Source: Acidobacteriaceae bacterium
Lineage (GTDB): Bacteria > Acidobacteriota > Terriglobia > Bryobacterales > Bryobacteraceae
Reading direction: 5' to 3'
Assembly (NCBI GenBank): GCA_019246575.1
Contig: JAFAQG010000421.1
Span: forward strand, 1 to 5,282
Length of the DNA stretch: 5,282 nucleotides
Part shown: positions 1 to 5,282 of the stretch, piece by piece
Layout of the letters: each line of letters begins with the position of its first letter
Numbering within the stretch: position 1 is the stretch's first letter
The notes under the pieces: generated by a model
Database searches by the model: none
What the model was told of the DNA's origin: nothing
Seen by the model: the letters and a program-made list of their open reading frames with translations, nothing else
Made by a program: the position numbers and the translations under genes

Positions 1-84
1 CAGAATGACGTCTTCGACTTCGAACCGGAACCACAACATTCTGGCCCGCAAGTTTCTCTGAACTCTTGTTGTTTCGAGTGCCAT
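1..84 (-). CDS. Start of a further gene, possibly VirB3/TrbD-like, cut by window edge
   Basis: From ATG at 84 the frame is open for 28 codons to the left edge, reading MALETTRVQRNLRARMLW and then FRFEVEDVIL. GGTGGGG at 93-99 on the minus strand sits 8 nt before the ATG, a reasonable ribosome site, and the ATG begins five nt after the stop codon of the preceding gene, so it is probably the next cistron of the same operon. A short basic N-terminus leading into an acidic 'E-x-E-D' and the beginning of a hydrophobic stretch resembles VirB3/TrbD proteins; from memory the RP4 TrbD N-terminus also begins MAL-x-T and has basic residues followed by E-x-V at similar spacing. In Trb systems trbD follows the pilin gene trbC, which agrees with the order here. 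The visible piece is too short for a firm call. Confidence 0.5.
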   Translation of the reverse strand, partial: MALETTRVQRNLRARMLWFRFEVEDVIL

Positions 85-89
85 ACTGA

Positions 90-572
90 TTACCCCACCG
101 CCTGCGCATTATTAATGAAGTGCAGAATCAGCTTCACGATCCCCGACAAGCACAGCGACATCAGCCCAATGAAGACGTGATGTGTGGGTCCCCAAACCGG
201 GGTGTGACCGGTACGCGAAAAGATTCCACTTCCGGCGCCAATCGCTTTCGCCAACTGAACGACCGCGTTCATCGGCAAAACAACATTTGCAAGCCAGTTA
301 CAGGCCGAGTTGAGAGCGAGATAGTACGTGTCCGGATCACCGGCATTCGCCCCGTTTCCGGTGAACGCTTCCAGTAAACGCATCAGGCCCGGAATCAGGA
401 ACATGCCCCAGGCGGCATACCAGTAGTGCGTATACCGGCTGTGCGCCTGGCCGTAATTATGCGCCTGGCCGCAGAAGTACAAGGCCACGCAGAGGAAGTA
501 ACCACCGAGAATCGGGCAAATGACATTTGCCGCCCAGTTCACCGCATGGAGAGCGCCCGTATAGAAATTCAT
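90..572 (-). CDS. Four-helix membrane protein made of two pilin-like hairpins (tandem VirB2-like duplication)
   Basis: 160 residues from ATG at 572, only 3 nt after the stop of the preceding gene, which points to coupled translation. No strong ribosome site is adjacent; a GGGA lies about 12 nt before the ATG. About four membrane helices (near 13-34, 51-70, 93-113, 131-152). The two halves are related: NWAANVICP at 12-20 and NWLANVVLP at 92-100 are exactly 80 residues apart, and each is followed by a second helix with PGLMRLL (61-67) or SGIVKLI (143-149). The same signature, NYLANVIFP then SGLTRLL, is found in the pilin candidate at 1328-1714, so this gene appears to be a fused pair of pilin-like hairpins. 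Unlike the pilin candidate it has no cleavable signal peptide. Between its paired helices are soluble His/Tyr/Gly-rich loops. Function is unknown; a structural subunit of the pilus or inner-membrane channel is the natural guess. Confidence 0.85.
   Translation of the reverse strand: MNFYTGALHAVNWAANVICPILGGYFLCVALYFCGQAHNYGQAHSRYTHYWYAAWGMFLIPGLMRLLEAFTGNGANAGDPDTYYLALNSACNWLANVVLPMNAVVQLAKAIGAGSGIFSRTGHTPVWGPTHHVFIGLMSLCLSGIVKLILHFINNAQAVG
93..99 (-). promoter_or_regulatory. Candidate ribosome binding site for the partial gene starting at 84
   Basis: GGTGGGG on the minus strand overlaps the last codons of the 160-residue protein gene and lies 8 nt before the ATG at 84. It supports reading this ATG as a real start. 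Confidence 0.45.
273..299 (-). repeat. Hairpin motif N-[WY]-x-A-N-V-[IV]-x-P, copy 3 of 3
   Basis: Encodes NWLANVVLP, residues 92-100 of the 160-residue protein, exactly 80 codons after the first copy in the same gene. The DNA is more diverged than between copies 1 and 2. Confidence 0.7.
513..539 (-). repeat. Hairpin motif N-[WY]-x-A-N-V-[IV]-x-P, copy 2 of 3
   Basis: Encodes NWAANVICP, residues 12-20 of the 160-residue protein. The DNA at 513-531 matches the pilin copy at 1487-1505 in 18 of 19 bases. Confidence 0.7.
515..531. other. 17-bp intragenic palindrome
   Basis: GGCAAATGACATTTGCC consists of two perfect 8-bp arms around one central base. It lies within codons for A-N-V-I-C of the 160-residue protein. 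The related sequence in the pilin gene at 1489-1505 keeps 7 of 8 arm pairs. It may simply follow from the codons for the conserved motif; a protein-binding site is possible but unproven. Confidence 0.4.
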
Positions 573-575
573 AAA

Positions 576-1241
576 TTAGGAAAGTCCCAGATAGCTCTTG
601 GTCAACGCCCACAGCCCAAACAGACACAGGAACGCGAACCCGGAGCCTGCCAGATGCAGCCACGGCCGCTTGTGCGCCACGCACCAAACGATGCGCATGA
701 CGCAAACGCCGGCAGCCACCGGAGCCAGCTTGCTCGCCGCAAACTGCCACAAGCTCATCACCATGTCCGAACTCGCATAGGCATTCCCGGCCGTGTGATA
801 CTGCTGCATCAGTACATAGAGCGAATTCAGCGAGAGCAGCGCAAAGCAGCCGAGCAGTGAAGCAATAGGGGATTCGCCGTGTGCGATATTGAACACCGCC
901 CGCATGAGAAACCACGCACCGACCGCAATCGCGAGGTGCTTGATGACGAGATTGCTCACGAAGTTATTGGCCTGCGTCGAAAACGAGGAAAGCCATGCAT
1001 CGGAAACAGCCTGTTGCGTGGCCGATAAGTCGAGCCCGCTGAACCACAGCAGGAGCTCCGGTAAAGTGAGAAACACGATGGCCCATCCCATCCAGCGGCC
1101 GAATTGCCCGGCAAAAATGCCGCTTGCGTTCCAGCCGCTGCCCATCGAGAGCGCCGCCTTATACAGGCAGATCAGCGCGGCAGGAATTCGCAGCGCCATC
1201 ATGAGCGCAATCGCGTCCACGAGCAGCGTGGGGTAGTTCAT
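576..1241 (-). CDS. Polytopic membrane protein with internal hairpin duplication, unknown function in T4SS-like locus
   Basis: 221 residues from ATG at 1241, preceded by GGA eight nt upstream; a GTG at 1247 in the same frame would add two residues but its spacing to GGA is too short. Nearly the whole chain is hydrophobic, with about six predicted membrane helices (near 6-29, 50-69, 101-119, 126-147, 166-188, 195-216). Residues 103-148 and 172-217 align over 46 positions without gaps at 14 identities, including MRxV, an AH pair, FAxLxL and a closing Tyr, so the C-terminal half is a duplicated helical hairpin. Helices 1 and 2 could be a third, more diverged hairpin (weak). No signal peptide and no catalytic motif are seen. 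It lies 86 nt after the pilin candidate and 3 nt before the next gene. Location next to pilin genes would fit an inner-membrane T4SS component such as a VirB6-like or accessory pilin-like protein, but I recognise no family. Confidence 0.85.
   Translation of the reverse strand: MNYPTLLVDAIALMMALRIPAALICLYKAALSMGSGWNASGIFAGQFGRWMGWAIVFLTLPELLLWFSGLDLSATQQAVSDAWLSSFSTQANNFVSNLVIKHLAIAVGAWFLMRAVFNIAHGESPIASLLGCFALLSLNSLYVLMQQYHTAGNAYASSDMVMSLWQFAASKLAPVAAGVCVMRIVWCVAHKRPWLHLAGSGFAFLCLFGLWALTKSYLGLS
591..728 (-). repeat. Protein-level internal repeat, copy B (46 codons)
   Basis: Encodes residues 172-217 of the 221-residue membrane protein, starting LAPVAAGVCVMRIVWCVAH. It is the partner of copy A at 798-935, offset by 69 codons. 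The MRxV and AH positions coincide exactly. Confidence 0.6.
798..935 (-). repeat. Protein-level internal repeat, copy A (46 codons)
   Basis: Encodes residues 103-148 of the 221-residue membrane protein, starting LAIAVGAWFLMRAVFNIAH. It covers one membrane hairpin and aligns without gaps to copy B at 591-728 with 14 of 46 identical residues. Confidence 0.6.
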
Positions 1242-1327
1242 CGCCACATTCCAAGAAGGCGAGACGGATCGTTTTAGGCGAACCCCCGCCGGAAAATCTG
1301 GGGTGCATGCTGAATCCGAGGCCGAAT

Positions 1328-1714
1328 TCAGTGGATGCCCTGCGCACCTTGCTGCACGTGGTATTCAAGCAAGCGTGTCAGGCCACTGAGCATGAGGCAG
1401 CACACGGCACAGACGGCTCCTACGAGCCAGCCCCGGCCCGTTTTTAAGGCGAATACAACATAGGCAAGAAAACCAACCGCCAACAGCGGGAAAATGACAT
1501 TTGCCAGATAGTTGAGCGCGGATTCGGTCGTACCTTCGACGACCGCCGCGGTTTGGCCCGGCGCCACTTTGCCGACAACAGGACCGTTATCGCCGCTGGT
1601 TTGCGCATGCATTACGGTCGGCTTCGCCATGAGCAGCCCAAAACAGAAAAGAACCGCAGCAATCAGGCCCTTGAGGCGGACTGCGTACAGGCGGGAAGCG
1701 AAAAGTGAAAACAT
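1328..1714 (-). CDS. VirB2/TrbC-like pilin candidate (signal peptide plus two membrane helices)
   Basis: 128 residues from ATG at 1714. This start is chosen because it gives a clean signal peptide (MFSLFASRLYAVRLKG, a hydrophobic core, then VMHA before Gln38, a plausible signal-peptidase site) and has AAGGAG upstream, although 12 nt away. The frame stays open back to a TTG at 1843, with ATGs at 1783 and 1774, but these would bury the signal peptide behind a polar leader and lack a ribosome site. The mature part, about 91 residues, has a short polar N-terminus, helix 1 at about 66-90 (ALNYLANVIFPLLAV...), a tight turn KTGRG, helix 2 at about 95-116, and a short polar tail. Precursor length and two-helix layout match VirB2/TrbC pilins, which build the conjugative pilus after processing. 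Assignment rests on architecture and context rather than on a diagnostic residue. The helix-1 motif recurs twice in the 160-residue protein at 90-572. Confidence 0.65.
   Translation of the reverse strand: MFSLFASRLYAVRLKGLIAAVLFCFGLLMAKPTVMHAQTSGDNGPVVGKVAPGQTAAVVEGTTESALNYLANVIFPLLAVGFLAYVVFALKTGRGWLVGAVCAVCCLMLSGLTRLLEYHVQQGAQGIH
1487..1513 (-). repeat. Hairpin motif N-[WY]-x-A-N-V-[IV]-x-P, copy 1 of 3
   Basis: Encodes NYLANVIFP, residues 68-76 of the pilin candidate, at the start of its first mature membrane helix. Confidence 0.7.
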
Positions 1715-1726
1715 GGATCGTTCTTG

Positions 1727-1732
1727 CTCCTT
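1727..1732 (-). promoter_or_regulatory. Candidate ribosome binding site (AAGGAG) that supports the ATG at 1714
   Basis: AAGGAG on the minus strand is the best Shine-Dalgarno match in front of any start codon of the pilin-like frame. The 12-nt gap to the ATG is longer than usual, so it supports the choice without proving it. Confidence 0.45.
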
Positions 1733-1849
1733 GTCCGGCCCCGCATTTTCAGAGTGGCGAGCGGACAGGTGCATATACTCCATGTCGAAGAGAGATGCAG
1801 ACGCGAGGGAAATAAAGGAATTAAAGCGGAGGCGCTTCTGCAAAAGGTG

Positions 1850-3835
1850 CTAAACGCGCAACGGCTCGGCAAAGCGCGCGGGATGCACGCGCTCGATCGC
1901 CCGGTCGAAATCGCTGACCTCCAGTGGCGGCAGCCGGTGATCGCAGTCCGATCGGCCGAACGCAAAACGCCGGGCTGCTTGCACGACTGCTTCAATGTCT
2001 GCGGGAGCCATGCCGGCTGTTCTCTCGATCAATGTGGCAATCGGCATCGAAACGGCGGTATCGCCCAGCAGCTTGCGAAGCAAACGCTCCCGATTGGCTG
2101 ACCCGGGCACAGTGATCTCGATCTTTTCGCTGAAGCGGCCGCCGCGAATAATGCGCGAGTCGAGCCGGTCCGGATGATTCGTGGCCCCGACCAGCAGCAC
2201 TTGATGAGACGGTTCGATGCGGCTGATTTCGATCAGAGCCTGCTCGATGAACTGGGTGTCGTGCGAGGACACAAACGTATGGGTGCTGCCAAATAATCCG
2301 TCGAGTTCATCGAAGAATATGATCGATGGGCTGTGCTCTTTGGCGCGCGCGAAAAGTTCCGCCAAGCGTTTCACCGAGTCGCCCTGGCCGGAGCCAAGCA
2401 GGTCCGCCGCGGTCACCGGGTAGAAGCTGCGGGACGTTTGTGTGGCGAGCAGCCGCGCGATCATCGTTTTGCCGGTTCCGGGAGGCCCGGCCAGTAGCAC
2501 GCCGGTCGGAACGGGAACCAGAGCGCCAGTTCGAATCTTGAGCTGCCGGACGAGTAACCTCATTTCCTCTTCCACTGCAGGCTCCACTATCAAGTCCTCC
2601 CACTGGACCGGTTGAATCAGCGGCCGGTCTTTACCGCCGCTCGCCCCAAAGGCCTCCTCCAGGTGTTTCTCGCGAAATGGCTCGCCGGCGGCTAGCGCCA
2701 GGGATGCAGCCCGATCGACCAGCGCATTCAGCTTTGCGGGACTGTAGCCCGAGGTAGGACGCGCCCACGGTTCGACAGAAAACGAAGCATTCCGCTTGGC
2801 AAGCAGCGCCGCCAGAATCTGCCGGCGCTCCGATTCGGTCGGCAGATCCAGCCGGATCTTCAGATCGAAACGCCCGTCTCGGATCAGGGCGGGATCGAGA
2901 CTGTCGAGAGAATTGGTGGCCGCCATGATCAGCAGGCCGGGAGATCGCCGATATTGGTCTATGCACTGCATCAGCTGAATCGTCGTGTTGTTATAACTCC
3001 GATTCGCGCCAATTGAGGTCTGACTGGTCAGCGTCTGCCGTGCTGCTCCGAGCGCATCCAGCTCATCGAGAAATAGAAGCGTCCGCCCTCGTGCCGCTTG
3101 GGAAAAGATGCGACGAATGTTGTTCTCCGTCTCTCCGATCCACATCCCGTTCAGGGCAACCCCAGAAACGTACAAATAGTTAAGCCCCAGTTCGCCGGCG
3201 GTTGCTTCCGCGAGCAGCGTCTTTCCGGTTCCCTGTGGACCGTACAGCAAAATACCGTTCTGGACGATTCCCTGCTTCTCGAATTTCCGAGCGCTCAGTC
3301 GGGTCCTGGCAAGCTGAAGGATCTGCTGTTTGGCCGCATCGAGGCCACCGACGTCGCTGAACCGCACTGCGGGCGTTTTGTTCTGCAATCCGTCTTCGAG
3401 CGAACTGGTCCCATCTCGCATCCTGCCGCTGCTGCCACCCACAAGGCGCGGAAAACGAAGGTTCGTCGCCAGTTTCAGCATGAGAAACAGGAAGAACAGA
3501 CCGCTGCTGACAAAGATGACAGGACCGGTGATGCTTCCCAATCCAAGTTTGGGCAGAATCGCGACAAACGCAAGATAGAAGATCGTATAACGAACGCAAG
3601 CGAGTACGTTGCGCAACAGCGACGGCAGCGAGCGAAGCGGCCCCGCCTCGAGCAGCAACACTCCCGCTCCCAAAGCAATCAGCGTGGGCCAACTCGTCAA
3701 GATCCAGTTCGCGAGGGATTGATGACTGAGACCGGCAAGGCGGGTAATGACGAACACAACACCGCTAATCGCCAGAACGGCGATAATACTCCAGGCCGGC
3801 AGATGGCGGGGATGCGGCAACTCGCGCATACTCAC
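1850..3835 (-). CDS. Membrane-anchored tandem AAA ATPase (two classical AAA modules, no protease domain)
   Basis: 661 codons from GTG at 3835; an in-frame ATG at 3829 is an equally plausible start, and neither has a good ribosome site. The N-terminal 125 residues hold about four membrane helices (near 14-34, 49-65, 78-97, 103-121). AAA module 1: 'FSDVGG' at 159-164, Walker A GPQGTGKT 199-206, pore-loop region MWIGETE 231-237, Walker B LLFLDELD 253-260, sensor-1 Asn308, arginine-finger pair Arg319/Arg322. AAA module 2: Walker A GPPGTGKT 450-457, Walker B IIFFDELD 505-512, sensor-1 Asn553, Arg564/Arg567. Both sites look catalytically complete. The arrangement resembles CDC48/p97-type double AAA unfoldases more than FtsH; no HEXXH zinc-protease domain follows. 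Such proteins form hexamers that unfold or extract substrates using ATP. Position between VirB10-like and pilin-like genes suggests a role in the secretion apparatus, possibly handling membrane-inserted subunits; that is inference. Hairpin upstream and 135 nt before the next gene leave its operon membership open. Confidence 0.9.
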   Translation of the reverse strand: MSMRELPHPRHLPAWSIIAVLAISGVVFVITRLAGLSHQSLANWILTSWPTLIALGAGVLLLEAGPLRSLPSLLRNVLACVRYTIFYLAFVAILPKLGLGSITGPVIFVSSGLFFLFLMLKLATNLRFPRLVGGSSGRMRDGTSSLEDGLQNKTPAVRFSDVGGLDAAKQQILQLARTRLSARKFEKQGIVQNGILLYGPQGTGKTLLAEATAGELGLNYLYVSGVALNGMWIGETENNIRRIFSQAARGRTLLFLDELDALGAARQTLTSQTSIGANRSYNNTTIQLMQCIDQYRRSPGLLIMAATNSLDSLDPALIRDGRFDLKIRLDLPTESERRQILAALLAKRNASFSVEPWARPTSGYSPAKLNALVDRAASLALAAGEPFREKHLEEAFGASGGKDRPLIQPVQWEDLIVEPAVEEEMRLLVRQLKIRTGALVPVPTGVLLAGPPGTGKTMIARLLATQTSRSFYPVTAADLLGSGQGDSVKRLAELFARAKEHSPSIIFFDELDGLFGSTHTFVSSHDTQFIEQALIEISRIEPSHQVLLVGATNHPDRLDSRIIRGGRFSEKIEITVPGSANRERLLRKLLGDTAVSMPIATLIERTAGMAPADIEAVVQAARRFAFGRSDCDHRLPPLEVSDFDRAIERVHPARFAEPLRV

Positions 3836-3845
3836 CAGATTTTAT

Positions 3846-3900
3846 ACAAAATGAAGCGGGGAAATCCGGTCCTTTCGCGCGGACTTCCCCGCCCTTTTCT
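3846..3900 (-). terminator. Strong hairpin between the VirB10-like gene and the AAA gene; probable terminator or attenuator
   Basis: Arms at 3856-3868 and 3880-3892 form a 13-bp stem around an 11-nt loop. Read as minus-strand RNA, every position pairs, including one G-U wobble; read as plus-strand RNA there is one A-C mismatch, so the minus orientation fits better. The stem starts 24 nt after the VirB10-like stop codon and is followed on the minus strand by TTCATTTTGT, an imperfect T-rich tail. The plus-strand side also has a TTTT at 3895-3898. A partial terminator that lowers expression of the downstream genes, or an RNA-processing hairpin, would look the same. Confidence 0.6.
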
Positions 3901-3916
3901 AGGAAAACGCGCGGTC

Positions 3917-5282
3917 TTACTGCGGTGGATTTGTGGAACTCGCGTCGGTGGTCGGGACAGCAAGCGGTTGCGAAGTGAGCGGCGTCTGTTTGGCCGTGAT
4001 GTCCACCAGCTCCTTCCGCAGTTCGAGCAACTGCGCCTGGACACTAGCGTTGCTGGTATTCGAGTCCGCCGCTTGTTGTTCGGGCGCCTCGCGGCGCTCT
4101 CGCGGTTTCGGCTGATGATCGATGACCAAATAGAACCGCGTATTCCCGGGAAGCGTCACGACCCGGTGCTCCGAATAGGCCATTTGCTGGATTTCCTGAT
4201 CGGCAGCCGATCCAATGTTGTTCATGACTTGCTCGCGAATGAGAACATTCGAGTTCAGCGCGTCGGTGGCGCCCGTTCCTTGCGTCGTTCCGACCGTGGC
4301 CGCGGCAATTTGACCGAGACCGGTCCCGGCACGCACCAGGAAACGGCGGCCGCGGTTGCGCCCTGTAACCACGCCTTTCAGCGGTTTATAGTCGAGGCTG
4401 ATGGCGCGCGCTTCGAACGGAATCGGAGCCGGATCGGAGAGCCGTTGAATGGACGTGAAATGGAGCCCCACGAACCCTTGTGCATCCGCTTGTTCCAGCG
4501 TTCCGAAAACGCGGCTGCCGGCCGGAATCAACAGCGTATGGTCCTTGTCTTCGTAGTTGTATTCCACGGTTGCAACTGCCGGCAGCGATACGGCCGTGCT
4601 GACCGGGGTTTCGAGCCGGGCCACCAGGCGCGTGCCCGTGACCAACGAATCGAATTCTAGCGACTTGAGGGCTAGAGCAGGCTGATAGGAAACGGACTCA
4701 AGCTTGGTGCCTTCCGTACCGGCGGAATCCTTCGCGACATGGTGGACGAAGACCAGCGCCGTCGTATCGAGCGGGTTCTTCTGCGGCGCCGGAGGGGTTG
4801 GAGGCGGCGGAGTGCTCGCGGGCGCGGGAGGTGGCGGCGGAATTTTGCCCAGCACATAGTCTTCATCCGGAGCGTCAGCCGGTTTTTTCGCCGTACTCGA
4901 AGCGGGTTGTGTTCCGTTGGACGTCGCGCGGATGTCCGCGGCCGTGACCGAACCGTCGGGAGAAGGCTGTTGCTCGTTCGGATGCGCTTCGAGTCCGGGC
5001 GTGAGAGATTTCTGCGTTGCAGTCTCCGGCTGCTGCATTGTTTGAGCCTCTCGAGCTAGCTGCTTGCGAACGGGCGCCGAGACAACAGTGAAGAGCCACA
5101 CGCCCGCAACGAGGACACCCACAACGCTAGCGACGAGCATGCCGGTTTTGTTCTGACGGCGCTTGTTGCGGTTCGAGGATTTTGCCGCCTCGGCTTTCTG
5201 CTTGTTGCCGTATAAGGCCGAATGCTTGACCTTTTCCCACCAGCTGACTGGTTCTTCCTCGACTTTTACCTCGGGTTCCGGG
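3917..5282 (-). CDS. TrbI/VirB10-family T4SS channel protein, N-terminus cut by window edge
   Basis: Open frame of 454 visible codons ending in TAA; no start codon lies upstream of the ATG at 5140 inside the window. That ATG falls at the beginning of the membrane helix and is unlikely to be the true start, because the 47 codons before it encode a sensible cytoplasmic tail (acidic, then WWEKVKHSALYGN, then a Lys/Arg-rich stretch). Visible layout: one membrane helix at about residues 48-71; a polar periplasmic stretch; a proline-rich linker at about 147-167; a C-terminal domain at about 205-390 with 'LVTGTRLVARLETPVSTAV' and 'LLIPAGSRVFG', the latter matching the family's 'lLIPqGSrl.G' strand; then a Gln/Ser/Thr-rich tail with a short helical segment (QAQLLELRKELVDI). 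VirB10/TrbI proteins span from inner to outer membrane as the scaffold of the T4SS core complex. Sequence is divergent from the Agrobacterium and RP4 forms. Family assignment is firm; role in DNA or protein transfer is inferred. Confidence 0.85.
   Translation of the reverse strand, partial: PEPEVKVEEEPVSWWEKVKHSALYGNKQKAEAAKSSNRNKRRQNKTGMLVASVVGVLVAGVWLFTVVSAPVRKQLAREAQTMQQPETATQKSLTPGLEAHPNEQQPSPDGSVTAADIRATSNGTQPASSTAKKPADAPDEDYVLGKIPPPPPAPASTPPPPTPPAPQKNPLDTTALVFVHHVAKDSAGTEGTKLESVSYQPALALKSLEFDSLVTGTRLVARLETPVSTAVSLPAVATVEYNYEDKDHTLLIPAGSRVFGTLEQADAQGFVGLHFTSIQRLSDPAPIPFEARAISLDYKPLKGVVTGRNRGRRFLVRAGTGLGQIAAATVGTTQGTGATDALNSNVLIREQVMNNIGSAADQEIQQMAYSEHRVVTLPGNTRFYLVIDHQPKPRERREAPEQQAADSNTSNASVQAQLLELRKELVDITAKQTPLTSQPLAVPTTDASSTNPPQ

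Noticed and set aside
457..915. Minus-strand 152-codon open frame overlapping two membrane protein genes in another frame
   Set aside because: It overlaps the end of the 221-residue gene and the start of the 160-residue gene, both of which have coherent helices and repeat structure. Its own product is Cys/Gly/Arg-rich without pattern.
1250..1327. Small GC hairpin (GGCG...CGCC) between the pilin candidate and the 221-residue gene
   Set aside because: The stem is only 4 bp and no T-tract follows, so it is not a credible terminator. Nothing else was recognised in this short gap.
1715..1843. Longer form of the pilin-like protein starting at TTG 1843 (171 residues)
   Set aside because: It would put 43 mostly polar residues before a clear signal peptide and uses a rare start without a ribosome site.
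1715..1849. AAGCG-CCTC-CGCTT mini-hairpin and a possible promoter before the pilin candidate
   Set aside because: The 5-6 bp stem is weak and the following T-rich stretch is interrupted. No well-spaced -35/-10 pair was found.
1850..3835. Annotation of the AAA protein as FtsH protease
   Set aside because: The 'FSDVGG' phrase, GRFD motif and membrane helices invite it, but the C-terminal half is a second AAA module rather than an HEXXH zinc-protease domain.
3839..3846. TATAAAAT upstream of the AAA gene as a promoter -10 element
   Set aside because: No matching -35 element is found at the right distance, and transcription would begin at or inside the start codons. It may just be part of the A/T-rich side of the terminator.
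3098..4660. Long plus-strand open frame (520 codons) antisense to the AAA and VirB10-like genes
   Set aside because: Its product is Arg/Gln-rich and low in hydrophobic order, has no recognisable domain, and runs through the intergenic hairpin. The opposite strand encodes two clear protein families, so this is a by-product of GC-rich codon use.

Overview
The window reads as part of a divergent type IV secretion / conjugation (T4SS-like) locus. All supported genes lie on the minus strand, so the transcriptional order runs from high to low coordinates: a VirB10/TrbI-family channel protein (its N-terminus is beyond the right edge), a membrane-anchored tandem AAA ATPase, a VirB2/TrbC-like pilin candidate, two small polytopic membrane proteins, and the first 28 codons of a further gene that runs off the left edge and may be VirB3/TrbD-like. 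The sequence is moderately GC-rich and densely coding. The VirB10 protein contains the phrases 'GTRLVARLETPVSTAV' and 'LLIPAGSRVFG', which I associate from memory with Acidobacteriota TrbI/VirB10 proteins. I therefore lean towards Acidobacteriota, with moderate-to-low certainty; no taxonomic marker is present.

Region by region: positions 3917-5282 hold the VirB10-like gene, with a short charged cytoplasmic segment, one membrane helix, a proline-rich linker and a C-terminal VirB10 domain. Positions 3846-3900 hold a strong inverted repeat that looks like a terminator or attenuator. Positions 1850-3835 encode a 661-residue protein with about four N-terminal membrane helices and two complete classical AAA modules. 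It has no zinc-protease domain, so it is not FtsH. Positions 1328-1714 encode a 128-residue secreted two-helix protein with pilin architecture. Positions 576-1241 and 90-572 encode multi-helix membrane proteins. Positions 1-84 hold the start of the next gene.

The most notable observation is that the small membrane proteins are built from repeated helical hairpins. The nine-residue pattern N-[WY]-x-A-N-V-[IV]-x-P occurs once in the pilin candidate and twice in the 160-residue protein, where the two copies are exactly 80 residues apart. Each copy is followed by a second helix ending in a [SP]-G-[LI]-x-[RK]-L pattern. The 221-residue protein has its own internal duplication: two 46-residue stretches align without gaps at 14 identities. 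The locus thus appears to hold one-, two- and perhaps three-hairpin versions of a pilin-like fold.

Working model (inference): VirB10 forms the envelope-spanning scaffold. The hairpin proteins supply pilus subunits and inner-membrane channel components. The membrane-bound double AAA ATPase, which is not a standard part of a VirB/Trb system, may extract or remodel these hydrophobic subunits in the inner membrane. A VirB4/TrbE-type ATPase would be expected just beyond the left edge.
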